Origin: Propionibacteriaceae bacterium
GTDB taxonomy: Bacteria; Actinomycetota; Actinomycetes; Propionibacteriales; Propionibacteriaceae
Direction of reading: 5' to 3'
Length of the DNA: 64,000 bases
NCBI GenBank assembly: GCA_031267645.1
Contig: JAIRYW010000076.1
Location: 18,793 to 82,792, forward strand
Shown here: piece after piece, positions 8,289 through 16,255 of the stretch
How positions within the stretch are numbered: position 1 is the first letter of the stretch
How the letters are laid out: each line of letters opens with the position of its first letter
The notes under the pieces: generated by a model
Seen by the model: the letters and a program-made list of their open reading frames with translations, nothing else
What the model was told of the DNA's origin: nothing
Databases searched by the model: none
Made by a program: the position numbers and the translations under genes

Positions 8289-9308
8289 TCAGCCCTCCAG
8301 CGGAAGGTAGTCGATCCAGCTGCCGATGCCGACCTGGCCGGACTGGCTCTCGATCAGAGCCAGACCGTTGCAGCGGTTGATCGAGGCCAGGGCCGCCACG
8401 CCGTTGGCGCGCGGCCGCAGGGTCAAGGTGCCGTTGTCGTAGACCGTGACGTGGGCGCAGGTCAGCAGACCGGGGGTGAGGGCGACCGGCTGGGTCAGCC
8501 GGGCCCGCCGGGGCGGGGCCAGGACCGGGTCGGCCCCCGACATCCGGCGCAGGACCGGGACCAACAGGGTCGTGATCAGGACGTGGGCCGCCACCGGCTC
8601 GTCGGGCAAGGCCAGCAAGGGCACGCGATCCTCCCCCACCAAGGCCAGGCCTTGGCGGTGGCCGGGGGTGATGGCGACGTCGGCGATGTCGCAGGGCCCC
8701 AGGCCGGGCAGGACCTGGGTCAGGTCGACCGGCCCGGACTCCAGGCCGCCGACGGTGACGATGAGGTCGGACCGGATCATCTGGTCGGAGATCAGACCCA
8801 TCACCGAGGCCGGCTCCGGATCGTCCGTCGACACCCGCCAGACCTGCGCCCCTTGGGCTTCCAGCTCGGCCGCCACCAGGTACGAAGACAGGTCCGGCAG
8901 CAGGCGTGGGGCGCCGTCGAGGGAGGCCTGCGAGGCCCCCAGGGCGACCACCACGACCCGGGGCTTGGGCCGAGTCATGACCTTGTCGATGCCGACCCCG
9001 GCCAGCAGGCCGACCAGGCGCGGACCGATCTTGACGCCGCGCTGGACCAAGACCTCGCCGGGGGCGGGCGAGCCCTGGGGCCAGGTCGCGTCGGAGCGGA
9101 TCGACTCGTTCAGAGTCAAGCCGACGGCGTCCAACAAGGGCACGCCGAAGGGAGCCAGCGGCGAGACCAAAGACAGGACGTAGTCGCGCTGAGCGGCGAA
9201 ATCACGCAACCCGTCGGCTCGGACGGCCGGCGGCGGCGACGGCAGCTGAGCGGCTGGCGGCGGCGCGGCCGACTCCGGTGGCGGAGGCTGACGTCGGAAC
9301 AGACCCAT
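8289..9308 (-). CDS. shortened MoeA-like (molybdopterin molybdotransferase-like) protein
   Basis: A 339-residue relative of MoeA/gephyrin E-domain proteins. The N-terminal helix region (DYVLSLVSPLAPFGVPLLDAVG), a central MogA-like Rossmann part (RPKPRVVVVALG, then SDLIVTVGGL) and a C-terminal beta-barrel like MoeA domain IV are present. However, the whole domain II and the catalytic SAMDGYA segment of MoeA are missing: LNESIRSDATWPQG runs directly into GEVLVQRGVKIGPRLVGLL. The protein is therefore about 60-70 residues shorter than MoeA and probably not a normal molybdotransferase. The ATG at 9308 is preferred over an earlier TTG because TATCGT lies exactly at -12 to -7. The first 35 residues are proline-rich and probably disordered. 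Confidence 0.72.
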   Translation of the reverse strand: MGLFRRQPPPPESAAPPPAAQLPSPPPAVRADGLRDFAAQRDYVLSLVSPLAPFGVPLLDAVGLTLNESIRSDATWPQGSPAPGEVLVQRGVKIGPRLVGLLAGVGIDKVMTRPKPRVVVVALGASQASLDGAPRLLPDLSSYLVAAELEAQGAQVWRVSTDDPEPASVMGLISDQMIRSDLIVTVGGLESGPVDLTQVLPGLGPCDIADVAITPGHRQGLALVGEDRVPLLALPDEPVAAHVLITTLLVPVLRRMSGADPVLAPPRRARLTQPVALTPGLLTCAHVTVYDNGTLTLRPRANGVAALASINRCNGLALIESQSGQVGIGSWIDYLPLEG

Positions 9309-9314
9309 GGTCTT

Positions 9315-9320
9315 ACGATA
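9315..9320 (-). promoter_or_regulatory. -10 box (TATCGT) for leaderless MoeA-like mRNA
   Basis: TATCGT occupies -12 to -7 relative to the ATG at 9308. There is no ribosome binding site between it and the start codon, so a leaderless transcript is likely. Confidence 0.5.
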
Positions 9321-9428
9321 TGCCAACCGGCCTGACGCTCGACACTGGCTGGAGATATTTCGACCGCGACGGGCCCGCCGGCTGGCTCCGACCGCCCCGG
9401 TGGCGGCCGTCGGAGCGACCCGGCGCCT

Positions 9429-9434
9429 TACGAT
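9429..9434 (+). promoter_or_regulatory. -10 box (TACGAT) for leaderless cyclo-ligase mRNA
   Basis: TACGAT occupies -12 to -7 relative to the ATG at 9441. Together with the box of the opposite gene it defines a short divergent promoter region of about 130 bp. Confidence 0.5.
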
Positions 9435-9440
9435 GAGGCG

Positions 9441-10061
9441 ATGAGCCAGTCCGGCGCGGAGCTGAACAAGGTCGAGTTGCGCCGTCTCCTAAGGGCCCGT
9501 CGTCAGCTGATCGAGCCGGCCGAGCGGGACCGTCGCCAAGCCAGTCGGCTGGCCCGGCTGACGGTCGCCCTGGACCGGCTCGGGCCGCCGGTGGTGGCCT
9601 GTTACGCCGCCGGCCCGACCGAGCCCGCCACCGCCGATCTGATCGACCGCTTGACCGACCGGGGCCGCACCGTCCTGCTGCCGCTGGTCGGCGCGGCCCC
9701 GGGCCTGCCCCAGCGGCCCGACTGGGCGGTCTGGGCCGGCCCCGAGCGGACCCGGCGGACCCGGGCCGGCTTCCTGGAACCGACCACGGCCGGGCTCGGG
9801 CCGGCCGGCTTGGCCCGGGCCGACCTGATCGTCCTGCCCGGTTTGGCCGGCACGCCGTCGGGCGTCCGGCTGGGACAGGGCGGCGGATGGTACGACCGGG
9901 CCCTGGGCTGGGCTCGACCGGCCGCCCCGCGCTGGCTGATGCTGAACGCCGACGAGGTGTTAGACCAGTTGCCGGGCCAGCCCTGGGACCAACCAGTCGA
10001 CGCCATCGTGACGGAGCGGGACTGGATCGACTGCCCGACCGGCCGACTGGACCCGGCCTGA
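9441..10061 (+). CDS. 5-formyltetrahydrofolate cyclo-ligase
   Basis: A 206-residue enzyme converting 5-formyl-THF to 5,10-methenyl-THF with ATP, a folate salvage step in the cytoplasm. The fold is recognisable by the N-terminal KVELRRLLRARRQLIEPAERD, by VLPGLAGTPSGVRLGQGGGWYDRAL (the GxGxGWYDR phosphate-binding signature) and by the C-terminal DAIVTERDWI. Length matches the family. It is divergent from the MoeA-like gene, as is often seen in actinobacteria, and is followed by pstS about 100 bp downstream. Confidence 0.92.
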   Translation: MSQSGAELNKVELRRLLRARRQLIEPAERDRRQASRLARLTVALDRLGPPVVACYAAGPTEPATADLIDRLTDRGRTVLLPLVGAAPGLPQRPDWAVWAGPERTRRTRAGFLEPTTAGLGPAGLARADLIVLPGLAGTPSGVRLGQGGGWYDRALGWARPAAPRWLMLNADEVLDQLPGQPWDQPVDAIVTERDWIDCPTGRLDPA

Positions 10062-10148
10062 TCGACCGGCCGGTCGACGAGGCCAAGAGTTGGGGCAGAG
10101 TTTCCCCGCCGTTCACCTATTCGACCCCGCCCGTCCAGGTCGGCCGAT

Positions 10149-10154
10149 TAGCGT
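10149..10154 (+). promoter_or_regulatory. -10 box (TAGCGT) before pstS
   Basis: TAGCGT lies at -13 to -8 relative to the pstS ATG, without a ribosome binding site between. Transcription should start on or one base before the start codon. No clear Pho-box direct repeat was recognised upstream. Confidence 0.45.
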
Positions 10155-10161
10155 CCTGACC

Positions 10162-11346
10162 ATGGAGAACACCCAGATCCCCGCCGTCGGCCAGGAGCCG
10201 GCGGCGGCGTCCGCCGCCCGACCGACCCCGACCGGACCGACTAAGACCCGCCCTTGGGGCGCCAGCGCCGCCATCGGCTTGGCCCTCGCCCTGGCCTTGA
10301 CCGCCTGCGCCAGCAACGAGCGCCCGGCCGACCCGACCGGCTCCACCAGCTCAGATTCCCTCTCCGGCACCATCAACGCCGGCGGCTCGTCCGCCCAGAC
10401 CGCCGCTCAGGAGGCCTGGCGGGCCGGCTTCCAGTCCGCCCACGGCGACGTCACGGTCAACTACGACCCGATCGGCTCGGGCCAAGGCCGCGAGGGCTTC
10501 GCCGCCGGGGCTTACAGCCTGGCCGGCTCCGACGACGCCTTCAAGACGGCCGACATCGCCACCACCGAGTTCACCCTCTGCGCCCCCGGCACCGGCATCG
10601 TCGAGGTCCCGGCTTACATCTCCCCCATCGTGGTGGCCTACAACCTGCCCGGCCTGAGCGATCTGAAGTTGGACGCGACCGCCGTCGCCGGTCTCTTCAC
10701 CGGCCAGATCCAGACCTGGGACGACCCCGCCATCGCCGCCCTCAACCCGGGACTGGAGCTGCCCACCAGCGCCGTCACACCGGTCCACCGCTCGGACAAG
10801 TCGGGCACCACCGGCAACTTCACCGACTATCTCAGCCAAGCCGCGCCCGACGCCTGGACAGCCGGCCGGACCGAGACCTGGCCCCAGGAGCTGGGCGGCG
10901 AAGCGGCCGAGAAGACCCAAGGCGTGCGCCAAGCCGTCACCCTGGCGGCCGGCGCGGTGGGTTACCTCGACGCCAGCCAGGCCACCGGCCTGGGCGTGGC
11001 CGTCCTGATGGTGAACGGCCAACCGGTCCCGCCCTCGGCCGCTGGGGCGACCCGCACGGTGGCGGCCTCCCAGCTGGAACCCGGCCGCGGATCGGCCGAC
11101 CTGGTCTTCGCCATCAACCGGACTCCGACCGAAGCGGGGGCCTACCCGCTCATCATGGTCAGCTACCTGGTGGGCTGCCAGCAGTACGCCGACTCCGCTC
11201 AGGGCGCTCTGGCCCAGGCCTACCTGGCCTGGGCGGTCAGTGACGCCGGACAAGCCGCGGCCGCCGCCAACGCCGGATCCGCCGCTCTGGCGGCCGACCC
11301 AGCTCTGGCCACGAGAGTGGGCGAGGCAGTTGACAGCGTTCGCTGA
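10162..11346 (+). CDS. pstS: phosphate-binding lipoprotein PstS
   Basis: A 394-residue phosphate-binding protein of the high-affinity Pst importer. An atypically long N-terminus of about 35 residues precedes the hydrophobic signal (AAIGLALALALTAC) with lipobox LTAC, so it should be a lipoprotein. PstS marks are INAGGSSAQ, YDPIGSGQGREGF, the SDDAFKT loop and the phosphate-binding RSDKSGTTGNFTDYL. Near its end it overlaps the probable start of pstC. The ATG at 10162 is chosen because of the -10 box immediately upstream. An earlier in-frame start would put a stretch of non-signal sequence ahead of the lipoprotein signal. Confidence 0.93.
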   Translation: MENTQIPAVGQEPAAASAARPTPTGPTKTRPWGASAAIGLALALALTACASNERPADPTGSTSSDSLSGTINAGGSSAQTAAQEAWRAGFQSAHGDVTVNYDPIGSGQGREGFAAGAYSLAGSDDAFKTADIATTEFTLCAPGTGIVEVPAYISPIVVAYNLPGLSDLKLDATAVAGLFTGQIQTWDDPAIAALNPGLELPTSAVTPVHRSDKSGTTGNFTDYLSQAAPDAWTAGRTETWPQELGGEAAEKTQGVRQAVTLAAGAVGYLDASQATGLGVAVLMVNGQPVPPSAAGATRTVAASQLEPGRGSADLVFAINRTPTEAGAYPLIMVSYLVGCQQYADSAQGALAQAYLAWAVSDAGQAAAAANAGSAALAADPALATRVGEAVDSVR

Positions 11347-12523
11347 CTCCTTGCCGGTCGAGCTGGACCAATCCCGCCTGGACGAATCAGACGAAGCCTG
11401 TTCCGACGGATTGGTCCAGCTGACGCCGGACGACCTCTCAAAGCTCCTGACGGACGACCGGCTGGACCCCTTCCCGCCGTCCGGCCTTCTCCCGGAGGTC
11501 GGGGCGGAGCCGACCGACCGGGTCGGCCCGACCGACCAGTTGGAACTCCACCGCTCAGCCCAGACAGCCCAGTCCGACCGGCCGGCCGGCCTGGAACAGG
11601 CCGACGTCAGGCGGTCGAGAGGCGGGCGCTGGGGCGACACCACCTGGCGGGGCCTGACCTTGGCCGCCGCCGTCACGACGGTGCTGGCCCTGGGCTCGGT
11701 GGTGGCCTTCCTAGCTTTGGAGGGGGCTCCGGCCACCGCCGGCGACGCCACCGACCTGCCGGCCCAGGCCCCGGACATCTGGGCCTTGACCTGGCCTTTG
11801 TTGTTCGGGTCGGTCTGGGTCTCGACCCTGGCCCTGGCCCTGGCCGCCCCGATCGGCATCGGCATCGCCTTGTTCAGCGTCCTGATCGCCCGGCGCCGGC
11901 TGGGCACTTGGCTGGGAGCCGCCATCGACATTCTGGCGGCGGTGCCCTCGGTCGTCTACGGCCTCTGGGGATTGACCGTGCTGGCTCCGCTGGCGGCCCG
12001 CGCCTACGCCTGGTTGGCCGCCCACCTGGGCTGGGTGCCGATCCTGTCCGGTCCGGCCTCGGCCACCGGCCGGACCGTCCTGACAGCCGCTTTGGTGCTG
12101 TCCGTCATGGTCCTACCGCTGGTGGCCTCCCTGTCCCGCGAGGTCATCCGGCTGGTCCCCTCCAACCTGATCGAAGGGGCCTTGGCCCTGGGGGCGACGC
12201 GCTGGGAGACGATCCGCCTGGTGGTGCTGCCCCAAGCCCGTTCCGGCGTCACGGCCGGCGTCATGCTGGCTCTGGGCCGGGCCTTGGGCGAGACCATGGC
12301 GGTGGCCATGGTGTTGTCGCCCACCCCCTTCCTGATCTCCTTCCACCTGCTGCGTTCGGAGAACCCCGGCACGGTGGCCAGCTTCATCGCCCAGAACTTC
12401 CCCGAGGCGCACGGTTTGGAGACCAACGCCCTGATCTGGCTGGGGCTGGTCCTCTTCGCTTTGACCTTCCTGGTCAACAGCCTGGCTCGGGCCCTGGTCC
12501 GCCCCAAAGGAAGGACGGCATGA
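11330..12523 (+). CDS. pstC: phosphate ABC transporter permease PstC
   Basis: A permease of the Pst phosphate importer with about six membrane segments. Visible are LLFGSVWVSTLALALAAPIGIGIALFSVL, the VPSVVYGLWGLTVLAPL segment and the EAA loop [25 protein letters not shown], shown here only as position marks near residues 260-290. The start is uncertain. No ATG or GTG occurs at the usual place, so I chose the TTG at 11330, which follows GGGCGAGG and overlaps the pstS end; the TTG at 11351 is the alternative. Either choice leaves a strange acidic and proline-rich N-terminal tail of about 90-100 residues before the first membrane helix, far longer than in typical PstC. It is joined to pstA by an ATGA overlap. 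Confidence 0.88.
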   Translation: MTAFADSLPVELDQSRLDESDEACSDGLVQLTPDDLSKLLTDDRLDPFPPSGLLPEVGAEPTDRVGPTDQLELHRSAQTAQSDRPAGLEQADVRRSRGGRWGDTTWRGLTLAAAVTTVLALGSVVAFLALEGAPATAGDATDLPAQAPDIWALTWPLLFGSVWVSTLALALAAPIGIGIALFSVLIARRRLGTWLGAAIDILAAVPSVVYGLWGLTVLAPLAARAYAWLAAHLGWVPILSGPASATGRTVLTAALVLSVMVLPLVASLSREVIRLVPSNLIEGALALGATRWETIRLVVLPQARSGVTAGVMLALGRALGETMAVAMVLSPTPFLISFHLLRSENPGTVASFIAQNFPEAHGLETNALIWLGLVLFALTFLVNSLARALVRPKGRTA

Positions 12524-13521
12524 CCGAGACCGTCACCCGCCAACCGCTTGGAGCCGGCTCCGACGAGGTCGCTCTGATTACGACCGGCGCCGAGGCTTTC
12601 TCGCCGCCGCGGCGCCCGACCCAGGACCTGGCGCTGGTCCGTCACCGCCGCCACCGCCGGACGGTCGACCGGGTCATGACGGTGGCGCTGGCCAGTTGCG
12701 CGGCGGTGGCCGCCGTGCCCTTGCTGTCGCTGCTCTGGACCACGCTCAGCCACGGCCTGTCCCGGATCGACCCGACCTTCTTCAGCCAGTCCATGCGCGG
12801 CGTGGCCGGGGTCGGCGGCGGAGCCCTGCACGCCATCTGGGGCAGTGTCTTGATCACCCTGACCGCCACCGCCTTGGCCGCCCCGATCGGGTTGGGCGCC
12901 GCCCTCTGGCTGGTCGAATACGCCGACCGCAGCCGTTCCCTGCTGACCACCGGCTTGGCCCGGGCGGTGCGGACCGTGGTCGGCGTCACGGCCGGGCTCC
13001 CTTCCATCGTGGCCGGTCTGTTCGTCTACGCCCTGATCGCCCTGGTGGCCGGGCCGGGCTACCGCAGCGGCCTGGCCGGCGCGGTGGCCCTGGCCGTCAT
13101 CATGACCCCGGTGGTGGAGAGCGCCTGCGAGGAGGTCCTGGCCCGAGTGCCGGGCGAGTTGCGCGAGGGGGCTCTGGCCCTGGGCGCGCCCCGTTGGCGC
13201 TGCGTCACCTCGGTGGTCCTGCCGACGGCCCGCCCGGGCGTGATCTCCGGCGTCCTGCTGGGGGTCTCGCGGGTGGTCGGGGAGACCGCCCCGCTGCTGC
13301 TGGTGGCCGGTTTCACCGATTCGATGAACTTGAACCTGTTGGACGGCCGGATGGCCTCCCTGCCGGTCTACATCTACTCGCAGTGGCAGAACAAGGGCGT
13401 GGCGGCGGCGGCCTACGACGCCCGGGCCTGGAGCGCCGCCTTGGTCTTGGTCGTCCTGGTCCTGGCCTTGAACCTGACCGCCCGTTTGAGCGCCCGTTGG
13501 GCCACCCGTAAGGAGCGTTGA
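12520..13521 (+). CDS. pstA: phosphate ABC transporter permease PstA
   Basis: The second permease of the phosphate importer, 333 residues with about six membrane helices after a 50-residue cytoplasmic tail. Marks are [36 protein letters not shown] and the EAA loop [20 protein letters not shown], then the PstA-typical end [23 protein letters not shown]. The frame is open far upstream, but the ATG at 12520 overlapping the pstC stop (ATGA) is the clear start. The neighbours complete the order pstS-pstC-pstA-pstB. Confidence 0.93.
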   Translation: MTETVTRQPLGAGSDEVALITTGAEAFSPPRRPTQDLALVRHRRHRRTVDRVMTVALASCAAVAAVPLLSLLWTTLSHGLSRIDPTFFSQSMRGVAGVGGGALHAIWGSVLITLTATALAAPIGLGAALWLVEYADRSRSLLTTGLARAVRTVVGVTAGLPSIVAGLFVYALIALVAGPGYRSGLAGAVALAVIMTPVVESACEEVLARVPGELREGALALGAPRWRCVTSVVLPTARPGVISGVLLGVSRVVGETAPLLLVAGFTDSMNLNLLDGRMASLPVYIYSQWQNKGVAAAAYDARAWSAALVLVVLVLALNLTARLSARWATRKER

Positions 13522-13522
13522 C

Positions 13523-14299
13523 ATGAGTCATCTGAAACTCGACCGCGTGAGCGCTTACTACGGCGCCTTCCAAGCCGTGGCCGACGTCAGCCTCGACATC
13601 GCGCCGTGTTCCATCACGGCCTTGATCGGGCCCTCCGGCTGCGGCAAATCCACCCTCCTGCGCACCCTGAACCGCCTGCACGAGACCACCCCCGGGGCCC
13701 GGGTCACGGGCCAGGTCCATTTGAACGGCCAGGACGTCTTGGATCCGGCCACCGACCCGGTCGAAGTCCGCAGCCGGGTCGGCATGGTCTTCCAACGGGC
13801 CAACCCCTTCCCCACCATGTCGATCGGCGAGAACGTCTTGGCCGGCGTCCGGCTGCGCGGCCGGCGCCTGTCGCCCCGGGTGGCCGAACAGGTGGTGGAG
13901 CGGTCGCTACGGGCGGCCAACCTGTGGCAGGAGACCAAGGATCGGCTGAAGAAGTCCGGCGTCGGGCTGTCCGGCGGCCAACAACAGCGCCTCTGCATCG
14001 CCCGCGCCATCGCCGTCCAACCGGAGGTGTTGCTGATGGACGAGCCCTGCTCCGCCCTCGACCCGGCCTCGACCGCCGCCATCGAAGAGCTGATGGTGGA
14101 TCTGAAAGCCGACTACACGGTGGTGGTGGTGACGCACAACCTGGCCCAAGCCGCCCGGGTCTCCGACCAGACCGCCTTCATGTCGGTCGACCGGGCCGGT
14201 CAGCCCGGCCGGCTGATCGAGCACGGCCCGACCACCCAGCTGTTCAACGCTCCGACCGAGGCGGCCACCGGTGACTACATCGCCGGGAAGTTCGGCTGA
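13523..14299 (+). CDS. pstB: phosphate ABC transporter ATPase PstB
   Basis: The 258-residue cytoplasmic ATPase of the Pst importer. Walker A is GPSGCGKST near residue 34, the Q-loop region [18 protein letters not shown] is characteristic of PstB, the signature is [15 protein letters not shown] and Walker B is [13 protein letters not shown]. The start lies one base after the pstA stop. A 9-bp hairpin follows the stop codon and separates the transport genes from the two-component genes, although readthrough or a second promoter could link them. Confidence 0.95.
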   Translation: MSHLKLDRVSAYYGAFQAVADVSLDIAPCSITALIGPSGCGKSTLLRTLNRLHETTPGARVTGQVHLNGQDVLDPATDPVEVRSRVGMVFQRANPFPTMSIGENVLAGVRLRGRRLSPRVAEQVVERSLRAANLWQETKDRLKKSGVGLSGGQQQRLCIARAIAVQPEVLLMDEPCSALDPASTAAIEELMVDLKADYTVVVVTHNLAQAARVSDQTAFMSVDRAGQPGRLIEHGPTTQLFNAPTEAATGDYIAGKFG

Positions 14300-14301
14300 G
14301 C

Positions 14302-14324
14302 CGACCCGGTGGAAGACCGGGTCG
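14302..14324 (+). terminator. hairpin after pstB
   Basis: A perfect 9-bp stem (CGACCCGGT / ACCGGGTCG) with a 5-base loop GGAAG begins three bases after the pstB stop. There is no T-run, as is common in GC-rich genomes, so it may be a terminator or an mRNA 3'-end stabiliser for the pst operon. Confidence 0.5.
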
Positions 14325-14360
14325 TGGTCCGGAGGAGCCGTGCAGCCTAGACTGAGGGCG

Positions 14361-15428
14361 ATGGGCACGAAGCAGAGGTCGCCGGTGCCGCGACGGGCGC
14401 TGGAGGCGATCCGCGCCTTCGGCGGCCATTCGGTGGTGGTGACGCCCGATCTCAGGGTGGTCTACCAGTCGTCCGAGGCGGACGCCCTGCCCATCGTGGT
14501 GGGCCAGGTCCTGACCCATCCCAAACTGGTCCAACTGGCCCGGACGGCCTGGCGGCAAGGCCAAGCCATCGTCCACCACCAGAAATTCACCGACCTGGGC
14601 CCGATCGAGCAGGCCGAGGTCTCGGCCACCAAACTGGCCGGGCGTTGCGTCCTGCTGACCGTGACCGATTTGACCGCCACCATGCGCATCGAGCAGGTCC
14701 GCCACGATCTGATCTCGAATATCGGCCACGAGTTGCGCACGCCGGTGGCGGCGGTCCAAGTCATCGCCGAGACCCTGGACGTGGCCAAGGACGATCCGGT
14801 GGCGGTGGAGCGCTTCTCCGGCCGGCTCAAGGTCGAGGCCGAACGCATGGGCCGTCTGATCGAGGACATTCTGGCCCTGGCCGTGGCCCAGGACCGCAAC
14901 ACCGAACGTTTCACCTTGGTCGACCTGGCCGAGGTGGTGGCCGAGGCCTGCCGGCACGAGGCCACCCGGGCCCAGTCCGAGGACATCACCGTCGACGTCA
15001 TCGGGGCCACCGGCCCGGTCGAGGTGATGGGCGACCCCTCCGCCCTGGTCACGGCGGTGGACAATCTGCTCGACAACGCCGTCAGTTATTCCTCGCGTGG
15101 TTCACGGGTCGAGGTCAGCCTGACGGTCGACCAGGCCTTGGGCCAGGGCGCCATCGCCGTGGCCGACTTCGGCATCGGCATCGACCCGCGCGACCAGGTC
15201 CGGATCTTCGAACGTTTCTACCGCTCCGACCGGGCCCGTTCGCGTCGCACCGGCGGCACCGGCCTGGGCCTGGCCATCGTCAAGAACGTCGCCCTCGGCC
15301 ACGGCGGCACCGTCAGCGTGCGGTCGCGGCCGGGCGTCGGCTCCACCTTCATCGTCACCCTGCCCCTGGCCACGGCCGAGCCGGACCGCCCCGTCGCGGC
15401 CCCCCAGACCCCGGAGGCGACCGTTTGA
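14361..15428 (+). CDS. sensor histidine kinase, SenX3/PhoR-like, without membrane segments
   Basis: A 355-residue histidine kinase beside the pst genes, expected to sense phosphate status and phosphorylate the regulator encoded next. It begins with a PAS-like region (about residues 15-105), then HisKA with the phosphate-accepting His in NIGHELRTPVAAVQV, and HATPase with NLLDNAVSYSS, VADFGIGI and GGTGLGLAIVKNV. Unlike SenX3 of mycobacteria there is no hydrophobic N-terminal segment, so the kinase looks soluble. The ATG at 14361 is chosen because TAGACT lies at -13 to -8; an earlier in-frame start adds no membrane helix either. Its stop overlaps the regulator start. Confidence 0.88.
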   Translation: MGTKQRSPVPRRALEAIRAFGGHSVVVTPDLRVVYQSSEADALPIVVGQVLTHPKLVQLARTAWRQGQAIVHHQKFTDLGPIEQAEVSATKLAGRCVLLTVTDLTATMRIEQVRHDLISNIGHELRTPVAAVQVIAETLDVAKDDPVAVERFSGRLKVEAERMGRLIEDILALAVAQDRNTERFTLVDLAEVVAEACRHEATRAQSEDITVDVIGATGPVEVMGDPSALVTAVDNLLDNAVSYSSRGSRVEVSLTVDQALGQGAIAVADFGIGIDPRDQVRIFERFYRSDRARSRRTGGTGLGLAIVKNVALGHGGTVSVRSRPGVGSTFIVTLPLATAEPDRPVAAPQTPEATV

Positions 15429-16117
15429 GCGACGTCTTATTGGTCGAGGACGACGACACCCTGCGCGAGGCGCTGGCTTACCTGCTGCGCCGCGAGGGCC
15501 ACGACGTGCGGGCGGCCGCCGACGGCCCGGCCGCTCTGGACGCCTTCGCCCGCCACCACCCCGACGTCATCTTGCTCGACCTCATGCTGCCCGGGGTGGA
15601 CGGGGCCGAGGTCTGCCGCCGGATACGCCGCCAGTCGGACGTGCCGATCCTGATCTTGACGGCCAAGAACGCCGAGGCCGACATCGTCTTGGGCCTGGAG
15701 CTGGGGGCCGACGACTACGTCACCAAACCCTTCTCGACCCCGGAGCTGCTGGCCCGGGTGCGTTCGGCCATTCGCCGGGGCCGGGCCCGAGACTCGACCG
15801 CCGCGCCCGACCCCGAGGTCCTGAGCGCCTGCGGCCTGGCCTTGGACGTGGAGCGCCATCGCGCCACCGTCGATGGGGTCGAGGTCGCCCTGCCTCTGAA
15901 AGAGTTCCAGCTCTTGGAGCTGCTGCTGCGCAACGCCGGCCGCGCCCTGACCCGCCGTCAGTTGGTCGACCGGGTCTGGGGCTCGGACTACGTCGGCGAC
16001 ACCAAAACCCTGGACGTCCACATCCGCCGGCTACGGGCCAAGATCGAGCCCGATCCGGCCAACCCCCGCCGCTTGCTGACCGTGCGGGGGCTGGGCTACC
16101 GGCTGGAAGACGACTGA
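15425..16117 (+). CDS. response regulator, OmpR/PhoB family, RegX3-like
   Basis: A 230-residue response regulator with a receiver domain (acceptor Asp in VILLDLMLPG, Lys in DDYVTKPF) and a C-terminal winged helix (LPLKEFQLLELLLRNAG, then DVHIRRLRAKIE). The start is TTG, overlapping the kinase stop, so the pair is co-translated. Given its place behind pstSCAB it probably controls the phosphate regulon, like RegX3/PhoP. The fifth codon is TTA, a codon that is scarce in such GC-rich DNA. Confidence 0.9.
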   Translation: MSDVLLVEDDDTLREALAYLLRREGHDVRAAADGPAALDAFARHHPDVILLDLMLPGVDGAEVCRRIRRQSDVPILILTAKNAEADIVLGLELGADDYVTKPFSTPELLARVRSAIRRGRARDSTAAPDPEVLSACGLALDVERHRATVDGVEVALPLKEFQLLELLLRNAGRALTRRQLVDRVWGSDYVGDTKTLDVHIRRLRAKIEPDPANPRRLLTVRGLGYRLEDD

Positions 16118-16242
16118 GACCGATCCGCCCCGACCCGGCCGCTCGGTCTAGGCGAGCGGACTGGACGGTCGGCTCGGGGACGCTTGGAGGCGACCCGGCC
16201 CGACCCGGGCTCGCGCGCCGCCCGACTCGGCCTCGGCCAGGC

Positions 16243-16248
16243 TAGCCT
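16243..16248 (+). promoter_or_regulatory. -10 box (TAGCCT) before the YibE/F-like gene
   Basis: TAGCCT lies at -13 to -8 relative to the ATG at 16256, with no ribosome binding site between, so the transcript is probably leaderless. Confidence 0.45.
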
Positions 16249-16255
16249 GGCCGTC

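Noticed and set aside
14361..15428. An earlier start at 14271 for the SenX3-like kinase
   Set aside because: It would overlap pstB and the hairpin after it, adds no domain, and the promoter box fits the ATG at 14361.
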